A stretch of 64,000 nt of DNA from G963676795 sp963677215 (lineage in GTDB: Bacteria > Desulfobacterota > Desulfuromonadia > Desulfuromonadales > Geopsychrobacteraceae). The stretch lies in the NCBI GenBank assembly GCA_963677215.1, contig OY781919.1, positions 1,364,001 to 1,428,000 on the forward strand, in the 5' to 3' direction. The position numbers and the translations under genes were made by a program. The notes below the pieces were generated by a model that worked only from the letters and a program-made list of their open reading frames with translations, was not told the DNA's origin and made no database searches. This document shows, one piece after another, positions 14,126 through 20,646 of the stretch; within the stretch, counting starts at the first letter, position 1; every line of letters starts with the position of its first letter.

Positions 14126-14707
14126 AGATTGCCCCTTCAGAGCCCCGAACAATGCGCCGCACCATGACTCATATTTTTCTAATAAATCTGCATATTCAGA
14201 ATTTGACCACTGGACTAAATCACGAATGCAATTTTCGACAGTCAGAATATCTGAGAACCCATACTCTTCTGCTACAGATTGAATTCCCTCATCACATGCA
14301 GCTCCCCAAACTAAAATCGCACCAGATGGGTCAACAAATGAACCTGCTTTTACTTGTACCGAGTTGGGTTCTTTAGCGATTTGTAGAAATAACTTAAACG
14401 CATTCTTTTTATGATGTTCTAATTGCTTTGGGCTTTCGAGTCTCCAAAATCGATAATTATTGTACTGAATTTCACATTTCATCTCGGAAACATAATATTT
14501 ACCATTTTTCTCGAACAAGAAATCGAGCGTATATGGTTTGTTTTCCTGATCATAAAGAGTTGGTCGAGTTTCGTGAATATTATAAGGACTACGAATATCC
14601 CTTGCCCAAATTCGTACAATTTCTTCATTGAAGATACCGAAAACTCTGGACAAGAAACTTCCTTTTTCATGCGGTCCGTCTTTAAAAACTTCTGCTAAAT
14701 CATCCAT
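14120..14707 (-). CDS. PD-(D/E)xK nuclease-like protein (cassette 2)
   Basis: 195 aa. A hydrophobic-Asp strand YTLDFLFEKNGK (D62) followed by YYVSEMKCEI (E75-x-K77) is the active-site layout of the PD-(D/E)xK restriction-like nuclease fold; a preceding helix holds E28/E29. The C-terminal half has no recognised domain (ILVWGAACDEGIQSV, LVQWSNSEYADLLEKY). With no methyltransferase or partner in the cassette it could be an orphan restriction-like effector. Its start is 12 bp past the attC boundary. The fold call rests on the motif only; substrate unknown. Confidence 0.7.
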   Translation of the reverse strand: MDDLAEVFKDGPHEKGSFLSRVFGIFNEEIVRIWARDIRSPYNIHETRPTLYDQENKPYTLDFLFEKNGKYYVSEMKCEIQYNNYRFWRLESPKQLEHHKKNAFKLFLQIAKEPNSVQVKAGSFVDPSGAILVWGAACDEGIQSVAEEYGFSDILTVENCIRDLVQWSNSEYADLLEKYESWCGALFGALKGQSA

Positions 14708-14719
14708 ATACTATTTTCT

Positions 14720-14824
14720 GCCTAACGGTTTTGATAAGCCGTGGGGCAGAGGCTTTGCGGGTTGGTAGAAACCTTTACGAGAACCGCAGAGCTATCCGCC
14801 ATCGGCTTAATTGAATTGTTGGAT
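14720..14824 (-). other. attC site 1 (end of the first cassette)
   Basis: Minus strand 1L core ATCCAAC (14824-14818) and 1R core GTTAGGC (14726-14720), 105 bp. ATCCAAC is the exact complement of GTTGGAT at the attI junction (15887-15881), tying both ends of the first cassette together. Confidence 0.92.
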
Positions 14825-14832
14825 TGCTTTTC

Positions 14833-15849
14833 TTAGGATGTTTTTTCCAGTGTTTTTCCTAGTATCTCAACTACAGGGTTGATTTTGGGTGTGTCATCTC
14901 CGTGCCCATCATACCCTGTTTGACGATTTGAAAATGCGGCTTGCGCTGCATGCATAAGCACAGCATCTTTTATCCTGCTATCATCTGCACCCTCAACAAA
15001 AGCTCTGAAAGTCATGAGAGCATTTGCTCTATGTTTGTTCGAGGTTTCGTTATGTTTGTGCGATTTATAGTTTTGAGCACACCAGTAGATTGCAAATGAA
15101 AGGGTTGATAGGAGGATGACCTTACTGACAACATATTGAATAGCTGAAGCAGTAGTTGATGGCGTATAGATAAAACTCAGAACTACAAATACAATAGCTG
15201 CAACAAAAGTTATGAATGACGAAACTATGGTTGCATATAACCATTTTCTTGCAATTTTTGAATGGTTAGCAGAGTCTGTTAGGAAGATTTGTGCGTTGGT
15301 AGAGACACCAGCCTCTGCAGCCTGTTCTTTGACTGCGTTTAAGGCTTTTTCTGCGTCTTTTTGATATGACTCTATCATATCTTTGAATTTACTTGCCTCT
15401 TCCTGCATTGTTGCATGGTAACCTTTTGCTTCCCTTTCAATTTTTGCATAGTCAGTTGCTTGCGTGGCAGTAAATGCTAAAGGCAAAGTGAGAGGTTCCA
15501 TGATCGTGTCGTAGGAATTTTTAATACTTGTGATTAAGTTAGTGCAAACATCAGCTGGGGTATTTTGATTTAGTGTGAAATCTTTGACTTGTGTAACCAG
15601 ACTTTTTAATTGATTACAGGCAGTTACAATTTGAGTTAATTGTGTATGTCCTAGGCGGCTGATGTCTCTGTCATTTAGCTGCTTTACTATTTCGAGTATG
15701 TCTTCAAAGTGTGGTACTGCTTCAGAGAAATTAATATCTCTAGAAAGCTCATCAGTTCTGGCTAATGACTGCGCATCGATAAGAGCGAGTTCCGAAAGGA
15801 GTTTTTTCGCATTGTCTGTAACTTGTTTGCGCTGCTCTAATGATGCCAT
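14833..15849 (-). CDS. Two-TM coiled-coil protein of unknown function (first cassette)
   Basis: 338 aa; ATG preceded by GGGAGG. Residues 1-190 are helical and acidic (coiled-coil-like, LNDRDISRLGHTQLTQIV, EEASKFKDMIESYQK). Two membrane helices follow (about 205-230, ATIVSSFITFVAAIVFVV, and 240-262, VVSKVILLSTLSFAIYW), then a conserved-looking cytosolic tail YKSHKHNETSNKHRANAL, FRAFVEGADDSR and DAVLMHAAQAAF. A soluble sensor joined to a two-helix membrane unit resembles membrane-effector proteins of abortive infection systems, but I cannot name the family. As the attI-proximal cassette it is the most recently acquired and probably best expressed. Confidence 0.8.
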   Translation of the reverse strand: MASLEQRKQVTDNAKKLLSELALIDAQSLARTDELSRDINFSEAVPHFEDILEIVKQLNDRDISRLGHTQLTQIVTACNQLKSLVTQVKDFTLNQNTPADVCTNLITSIKNSYDTIMEPLTLPLAFTATQATDYAKIEREAKGYHATMQEEASKFKDMIESYQKDAEKALNAVKEQAAEAGVSTNAQIFLTDSANHSKIARKWLYATIVSSFITFVAAIVFVVLSFIYTPSTTASAIQYVVSKVILLSTLSFAIYWCAQNYKSHKHNETSNKHRANALMTFRAFVEGADDSRIKDAVLMHAAQAAFSNRQTGYDGHGDDTPKINPVVEILGKTLEKTS

Positions 15850-15879
15850 TTGTAGTTGCCTCCCTTAGTGTTTCACTGA

Positions 15880-16041
15880 AATCCAACATTGTTGTTAAGT
15901 GGAAAGTTTTCCATCTAGAAAATTCTATAGACTAGAAAACTTTCCATTTATTGATACTATTTGAAATGAAATATGGAAAATGATTTCCATGTCTTCAGTT
16001 TTTGATAAGCATTCCATCTATCGCGATATTTTGGAGCAAAT
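15880..16041. other. attI recombination site and intI/cassette promoter region
   Basis: The attI-cassette junction is GTTGGAT on the minus strand (15887-15881). Next to it is a perfect 11-bp inverted repeat, GGAAAGTTTTC (15901-15911) and GAAAACTTTCC (15935-15945), and further TGGAAA/TTTCCA half-sites near 15973, 15985, 16010 and 16042. Such repeats beside the core are candidate IntI binding sites. The region is AT-rich and must also hold the cassette promoter and the intI promoter; no LexA box of the E. coli type was seen. Confidence 0.65.
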
Positions 16042-17040
16042 ATGGAAAATCCTCCTAGATTTCGTCAAAACCCTACATTGAAATTGATGGATCAGGTTCG
16101 TGAGGTTTTGCGGTATTATAATTACGCATATAAAACCGAACAAGTTTATTCTCATTGGATACTCAGATATATACGGTTTTACGGAGGTAAAACACACCCT
16201 TTGGAAATGCATGCCGCTGAGATCGAGCAATTTTTATCTCATCTTGTCAGTCATGAAAATGTTTCTGCTTCAACTCAGAAACAAGCCTTGAATGCTCTTG
16301 TTTTTCTCTATCATAAGGTTCTTGATATTCGCGTGGATGATCGTATTGCCCCGTTGAGATCAACTAAACCAAAACGTTTGCCCACTGTGTTGACTCAGGA
16401 AGAGGTGCTGGGGCTGTTGGATGAATTGCCGGGGACCCATTCTCTGATGGGACGGTTATTGTATGGTTCCGGGATGAGGCTCATGGAGTGTATTCGTTTA
16501 CGAATTCAGGATGTCGATTTCGGCCAGCAGCAGATCTATATCAGGGAGGCCAAAGGGGGCAGTGAACGAATCAGTTTTTTGCCATCCTCGATCCGGGGCG
16601 AGTTGGCGAATCACATAGAGAAAGTGAAACAATTGCACCGGCAGGATCTGGATGAAGGTTATGGCCGTGTTTTTGTTCCGACGGCACTGGCGCGCAAGTA
16701 TCCCAATGCCGCTCTGGAAGTCGGCTGGCAGTACGTTTTTCCTTCGCGGCAGCGGTCTGTCGATCCTCGGTCCGGGGAGATACGACGCCATCATGTACTG
16801 GAGTCCGGGTTGCAGAAGGCCGTCAAGCTTGCCAGTCGAAGGGCCCAGATCAGCAAAAGAGTCACTTGTCATACCTTACGTCATAGCTTTGCAACACATT
16901 TACTTGAAAACGGGGTTGATATTCGTAGCGTACAAAAACTGATGGGCCATAAGGACGTCAAGACAACTGAAATATACACCCATGTCATGCAAAAGGGGTT
17001 GGATCGCTTGTGCAGTCCGCTAGATCAGTTGCATAATTAG
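16042..17040 (+). CDS. intI: Integron integrase IntI
   Basis: 332 aa tyrosine recombinase. Catalytic residues: R146 (YGSGMR), H277-x-x-R280 (HTLR), H303 (MGHK) and Y312 (IYTHV). The IntI-specific insertion that separates integron integrases from XerC/D is present between R146 and H277 (LARKYPNAALEVGWQYVFPS, about 216-235). It inserts and excises cassettes by attI x attC and attC x attC recombination on folded single strands. The ATG follows TTGGAGC at good spacing. The gene is full length with no frameshift, so it may be functional. It is divergent from the cassettes, the standard integron layout. Confidence 0.96.
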   Translation: MENPPRFRQNPTLKLMDQVREVLRYYNYAYKTEQVYSHWILRYIRFYGGKTHPLEMHAAEIEQFLSHLVSHENVSASTQKQALNALVFLYHKVLDIRVDDRIAPLRSTKPKRLPTVLTQEEVLGLLDELPGTHSLMGRLLYGSGMRLMECIRLRIQDVDFGQQQIYIREAKGGSERISFLPSSIRGELANHIEKVKQLHRQDLDEGYGRVFVPTALARKYPNAALEVGWQYVFPSRQRSVDPRSGEIRRHHVLESGLQKAVKLASRRAQISKRVTCHTLRHSFATHLLENGVDIRSVQKLMGHKDVKTTEIYTHVMQKGLDRLCSPLDQLHN

Positions 17041-17074
17041 CTCTCGTTCTTTCTTTTGCTTTTATGGAGTCCAC

Positions 17075-17533
17075 ATGAACTACTGGCTGATGAAGTCGGA
17101 ACCGAACGCCTTCAGTATCGACGATCTGCAGGCGATGCCGGAGCAGACCGAGCACTGGGACGGGGTGCGCAACTACCAGGCGCGTAACATGATGCGCGAT
17201 CAGATGAAGGTCGGCGACCGGGTCTTCTTCTACCATTCCAACTGTGATGTGCCGGGGATCGTGGGGGTGATGGAGGTGGTGAAAGAGGGCTACCCGGACT
17301 TCACCGCCTTTGATCCGCACAGTAAATATTTCGATGACAAGAGCGATCCGGCCAAGCCGCGCTGGTTCATGGTCGATGTAAAATATGTCCGTCATACCAA
17401 GCGGGTGATTTCGCTGACGGAACTCAAGGAGCATGACGCCCTGGAAAATATGCAGCTGGTGCGCAAGGGGAACCGCCTGTCGATCATGCCGGTCAGTCAG
17501 GCCGAGTGGGACTACATTTTGGGTCTTGAGTAG
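17075..17533 (+). CDS. EVE domain protein
   Basis: 152 aa, one EVE (PUA/YTH superfamily) domain: MNYWLMKSEPNAFSIDDL, WDGVRNYQARNMMRDQMKVGDRVFFYHSNC, and PRWFMVDVKYV. EVE domains bind modified bases in nucleic acid; bacterial members are often near modification or defence genes, although many are housekeeping orphans. The ribosome site TGGAG is 6 bases before the ATG. It starts 34 bp after intI on the same strand but lies outside the cassette array, so it is probably core genome. Confidence 0.93.
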   Translation: MNYWLMKSEPNAFSIDDLQAMPEQTEHWDGVRNYQARNMMRDQMKVGDRVFFYHSNCDVPGIVGVMEVVKEGYPDFTAFDPHSKYFDDKSDPAKPRWFMVDVKYVRHTKRVISLTELKEHDALENMQLVRKGNRLSIMPVSQAEWDYILGLE

Positions 17534-17548
17534 CAGGGGCTGGCAAGC

Positions 17549-17899
17549 ATGCAGAACGTTGATAGACCGGTCGGGTCGTGTAAAAACTGTACCCTGCTGT
17601 TGATGGAAAAGTGTTACGGGCGTAACTGGTGGTTCCGCCTGGTGCGTGAACCGCTGCTGCTGGGAATGCGCCTGCTGGCCCGCTGGCATAAAATCGAAGC
17701 ACGTGATTATCTGGTGAGCAATCCCTCCTGTACGGGGTGTATCCGCTTCATGAAAACCGGTCTGGAAGAAAAATCACCGCTGTTCAATCGCCTGCACGGC
17801 TGGATCGGCCCGCACTTCAAGCAGCTCAGCGAGACCATGGTTTCGGAAGAGGACAAGGCTGAGGCCAAGCGGCGGGCAAAGGAGCGGCTGGGGGGCTAG
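17549..17899 (+). CDS. Small protein with paired Cys motifs, unknown function
   Basis: 116 aa. Two Cys-x2-Cys pairs (SCKNC at 10-14 and SCTGC at 60-64) plus Cys22 suggest a zinc or iron-sulfur site. Between them is an amphipathic helix (WWFRLVREPLLLGMRLLARW) and the C-terminus is basic. It starts 15 bp after the EVE gene and is probably co-transcribed. No family recognised. Confidence 0.7.
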   Translation: MQNVDRPVGSCKNCTLLLMEKCYGRNWWFRLVREPLLLGMRLLARWHKIEARDYLVSNPSCTGCIRFMKTGLEEKSPLFNRLHGWIGPHFKQLSETMVSEEDKAEAKRRAKERLGG

Positions 17900-17924
17900 T
17901 TGGCTTTTGAGAAGTTTGGGTGTT

Positions 17925-18390
17925 TGGATGTTTTTTTCACATTTATAAGCCGGGAACCGGCTTTGCGATTCCGCGAATTCAAGACGCGCAGCGGCTTGTC
18001 TGAGCGCGTAGAGAATAGCAGCCCAAGGCTACGCAGAACGCCCCGATCAATCTTCGTCAGCGTTTTCAAAGAGTTTCTTTTTCCGCCCTTTTTCTTTGCG
18101 ATCAAAGAACAAGGGTGCCGTCTGCCGGTACGGGAACCGGCGGTTTTCTGGTCTTTGATCTCTGCCCTGATAAACAGACGATAGAACAGTCAAAAACATG
18201 GGGTTGCGCCCCCATACGGCGCCATTCTTTTGACCGGGGCCTCAAAAGAATGCAAAAACGCCCTTTCTATATTGTCTCAAGGGTTTCTGCGTCTCTTCGT
18301 AGCAGCACACCAGCCAAACGCCTAACGCCCAACGATGGGCTCTGCCCATCTGACGGGCAGAACCGGAGAAACAGCCAAAGGCTGTTTCGA
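17925..18390 (-). repeat. Multi-hairpin dispersed repeat, copy 1 (about 465 bp, minus orientation)
   Basis: About 90 percent alike to copy 2 at 22.7 kb in the opposite orientation. It contains successive hairpins: GAAACAGCC/GGCTGTTTC (18368-18388), GATGGGC/GCCCATC (18334-18350), GCCGGT/ACCGGC (18124-18141), an imperfect stem around CTTTGCGATCAAAG (18093-18106) and AGCCGG/CCGGCT (17948-17962). Small open frames inside it translate similarly in both copies but look like by-products of the repeat. This fills the gap between the Cys-motif gene and panE. Confidence 0.85.
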
Positions 18391-18436
18391 TGTAAGTATC
18401 ATTCAATCAAGCCGAGAACCGGCGGTTTTAAAAGGC

Positions 18437-19447
18437 TCAATCCCCAGTCTGCTCTTCCTTCACCTCTTCCGGATACAACCCCCGCACCCGGGCAAAAAGC
18501 CTGGTCAGCCCCAGCAGGGTATCGATATCCGGGGTTTTCACTCCGACCTTCTGGCCGATCTCGCGGACTGCGCTGACCAGTGCGTCGATCTCGAGTGAGC
18601 GACCCGCTTCAACGTCCTGGAGCATCGAGGTTTTGAAAACACCCAGCCCACGGGTTATCTGATTGCGCTGTTCGGGAGACTGTTCGATGGGGCAGCCGAT
18701 GCGGGCGCCGATGGTCGAGGCTTCGAGCATGATCCGGTTGCAGAAGGTGCGCACCAGTTCATCGTCGAGCACCCTGTCGCAGGTGGCGCCGGTAAGTGCC
18801 GAGACCGGGTTCATGGTCATGTTGCCCCACAGCTTGTACCAGATCTCACGCTGGATGCTGTCAGTTGTTTCGATCGTGATCCCCGCCTTTTCCAGCAGGG
18901 TGGCCAGCCGGTGCAGGCGTTCGGAACGGCTGCCATCCGGTTCGCCGAGGATCAGCTTCTGGCCGAAGCCATGGCGGGCGAAGCCCGGTTCATTGAGGGA
19001 GAAGCTGCCGTGGACAACGCAGCCGATAACGTTTTGACCCGGGATCGCTGCGGCGATGCTGCCGCCGGGATCGACCGAAGCGAGCTGCAGGTCACGGTAT
19101 TCGCCGCCGAAACCGGAGAAGTACCACCAGGGGATGCCGTTCATGGCGGTCATGACGATGGTCTGCGGACCAATCAGCGGGGCGATATGAGCTGCGACCT
19201 CGCCCATCGCCTGAGCCTTGACGGCAACGATGACCAGATCCTGGGGGCCGAGTTCCCTGGGGTTGTCGGTTGCGTTCACTGCCGCTGTGTAGATGCGGCC
19301 TTCAGATTCAAGGCGCAGGCCGTTGCGTTTCAGGGCGTCCAGTGTGGCTCCCCGGGCAATGGCCGACAATTCGCAGCCGATCTGGGCCAGCAGGGCGCCG
19401 ATAAAACCACCGACGGCACCGGCTCCGTAGATGCAGATTTTGTTCAT
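18437..19447 (-). CDS. panE: 2-dehydropantoate 2-reductase
   Basis: 336 aa from the ATG at 19447, which follows AGAAGGAG; the frame is open 16 codons further but without a ribosome site. The N-terminal NADPH-binding motif is ICIYGAGAVGGFIGALLA (GxGxxG), with VIVAVKAQAM and the central MTAMNGIPWWYF. The ketopantoate reductase C-terminal domain holds REIWYKLWGNMTMNPVSALT with the catalytic Lys. It reduces 2-dehydropantoate to pantoate in pantothenate/CoA synthesis, although this long subgroup includes broader 2-ketoacid reductases. It is bounded on its 3' side by repeat copy 1. Confidence 0.87.
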   Translation of the reverse strand: MNKICIYGAGAVGGFIGALLAQIGCELSAIARGATLDALKRNGLRLESEGRIYTAAVNATDNPRELGPQDLVIVAVKAQAMGEVAAHIAPLIGPQTIVMTAMNGIPWWYFSGFGGEYRDLQLASVDPGGSIAAAIPGQNVIGCVVHGSFSLNEPGFARHGFGQKLILGEPDGSRSERLHRLATLLEKAGITIETTDSIQREIWYKLWGNMTMNPVSALTGATCDRVLDDELVRTFCNRIMLEASTIGARIGCPIEQSPEQRNQITRGLGVFKTSMLQDVEAGRSLEIDALVSAVREIGQKVGVKTPDIDTLLGLTRLFARVRGLYPEEVKEEQTGD

Positions 19448-19556
19448 TTCTGGCTCCTTCTCTTGGAATGGCGGATTTGGGAACGACTTAGGCAATATAG
19501 CCGAGGTGCTGGCGATTTGAAATCGTTAAGTCACCACTCGGGTCCGTGGGGACTGT

Positions 19557-20069
19557 TTAGAAGGCTATTTCCAGCGAGGCTACAGGGCTTTGGCCTAGGG
19601 TGATTCCTTTGCTCTGTACATAGTTCTGCAGGCGTAACAGGTGGTGTTTGTCCTGGTCGTTGAGCTGCTGGAAAATTTTCAGGAGAGTGTCGTCAGCCTG
19701 CTGGGTCATGGCCTCCTGGAAGTGCGCTTCGCCGGCAGATTCTTCGAGCCGGATCGCCAGGGAAAAGGCTTCTTCTCTGGTTGGAGGGGCCTGTTGAAAC
19801 TGTTTCAGCAGGTTTGACAGCTGGACATTGATTTCGATCAGCGTTTCGAGGGCCGGCGAAACGAGCTGGGACGGAATGTGTCCGCTCGGGACGAAGCTTT
19901 CCAGGGCACTGCGGATCAGGGCCGCATGGTTGTTTTCTTCAAGTGTCAGCTGCCACCACAGGCCGTTATCTTCCTCAAACTCATGGTAGAAAAGTTTATA
20001 AAGCTTGCCGATCTGCAATTCGAGTCTGATCGCTTCCTCGGCAAGGGGTATGAATTGGTCCTTGTGCAC
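19557..20069 (-). CDS. Ferritin-like (rubrerythrin-type) helical protein
   Basis: 170 aa. Predicted four-helix bundle with carboxylate/His motifs typical of ferritin-like diiron proteins: an early EEAIRLELQIGKLY, LTLEENNHAALI (E-x3-H), RLEESAGEAHFQEAM and DQDKHHLLRLQNY. There is no rubredoxin CxxC tail. It may bind a diiron or another metal and act in oxidative stress or iron handling; some residues of the canonical site are not certain. It has its own promoter region upstream (20070-20368 holds no other gene). Confidence 0.72.
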   Translation of the reverse strand: MHKDQFIPLAEEAIRLELQIGKLYKLFYHEFEEDNGLWWQLTLEENNHAALIRSALESFVPSGHIPSQLVSPALETLIEINVQLSNLLKQFQQAPPTREEAFSLAIRLEESAGEAHFQEAMTQQADDTLLKIFQQLNDQDKHHLLRLQNYVQSKGITLGQSPVASLEIAF

Positions 20070-20368
20070 TGTTTCTGCCGTCCGTGTGGGAAATTATTCA
20101 GCGTTGTCTGTTTTGATCTGGTACTGCTGAGAAAAGAGTGCAAGGCGATTCACTTGGGGGCCAGAGTTAGGACAACGATATATTTGTTAGTTAATAGATA
20201 AAGATTTGCGAATATTTTTTCAATAGAAAATTCATTGCTAAAGGCTGCAGTGGCCGCTGCTCATTAACGGTCAAATCGTGCTATCATAGTATCCACACAT
20301 GGTTTTTGATCTCTGGCTTAATATGTGACCAACGTCCGTTCAATACTCGAGTCTGACAGGAGGATGGC

Positions 20369-20644
20369 ATGGAAAAGTCTTTGGAGCAGTTGTTTTACTT
20401 CGCCCTTGGCAGCGCCCTGGCGGTCAAGGAAAAGGTAGAAAAAAACAGTGAGGAGTTCAAGGCGGCGGCCGGTAATGCGGAAAAAAACGCCCGTGAATTT
20501 TTCGATCAGATGGCCAAAAAAGGTGAAGAAGAAAAGGGGCAGTTCCGCGAGATGCTCAAGGAGGTCATGAAAGAGGTGATCGACGATCTCGGTCTGGTCA
20601 CCAAGGAGGATCTGGAACAGCTCCGCAAGGAGCTGGGCAAATAG
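20369..20644 (+). CDS. Phasin/PhaF-like coiled-coil protein
   Basis: 91 aa, nearly all charged alpha helix (KEKVEKNSEEFKAAAGN, FFDQMAKKGEEEKGQFREM), ending in ITKEDLEQLRKEL-like sequence (VTKEDLEQLRKELGK), as in the polyhydroxyalkanoate synthesis regulator/phasin-like superfamily. A strong AGGAGG precedes the ATG. It is 2 bp upstream of the ubiB-type kinase gene and likely forms an operon with it. Such small genes regularly precede ABC1 kinases in deltaproteobacteria; the functional link is unknown. Confidence 0.75.
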   Translation: MEKSLEQLFYFALGSALAVKEKVEKNSEEFKAAAGNAEKNAREFFDQMAKKGEEEKGQFREMLKEVMKEVIDDLGLVTKEDLEQLRKELGK

Positions 20645-20646
20645 CC

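Larger units (their letters stand above)
9580..17040 (-). mobile_element. Sedentary chromosomal integron: intI, attI and six cassettes
   Basis: intI is at the right end reading rightward. From attI (about 15880-16040) six cassettes extend leftward, each delimited by an attC of about 105 bp with the core sites RYYYAAC and GTTRRRY on the minus strand. For the intact cassettes the first bases of the cassette are the reverse complement of its own attC 1L core (cassette 2: GTTAGGCAGA against TCTGCCTAAC), as expected for excised circles. Cassette genes are on the minus strand except the toxin-antitoxin pair. The last attC is degenerate. There is no transposon or plasmid context, so this is a chromosomal integron. 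Confidence 0.92.

Noticed and set aside
16042..17040. Phage or XerC/D-type tyrosine recombinase
   Set aside because: The extra segment LARKYPNAALEVGWQYVFPS and the adjacent attI/attC array identify it as IntI.
18115..18576. Open reading frames inside the dispersed repeat (also 17900-18184 and 22446-22982) with near-identical translations in two copies
   Set aside because: The shared translation follows from the nucleotide repeat. The frames lack ribosome sites, run through hairpins, and continue into panE or SRPBCC antisense sequence; the short copy 3 does not keep the frame.
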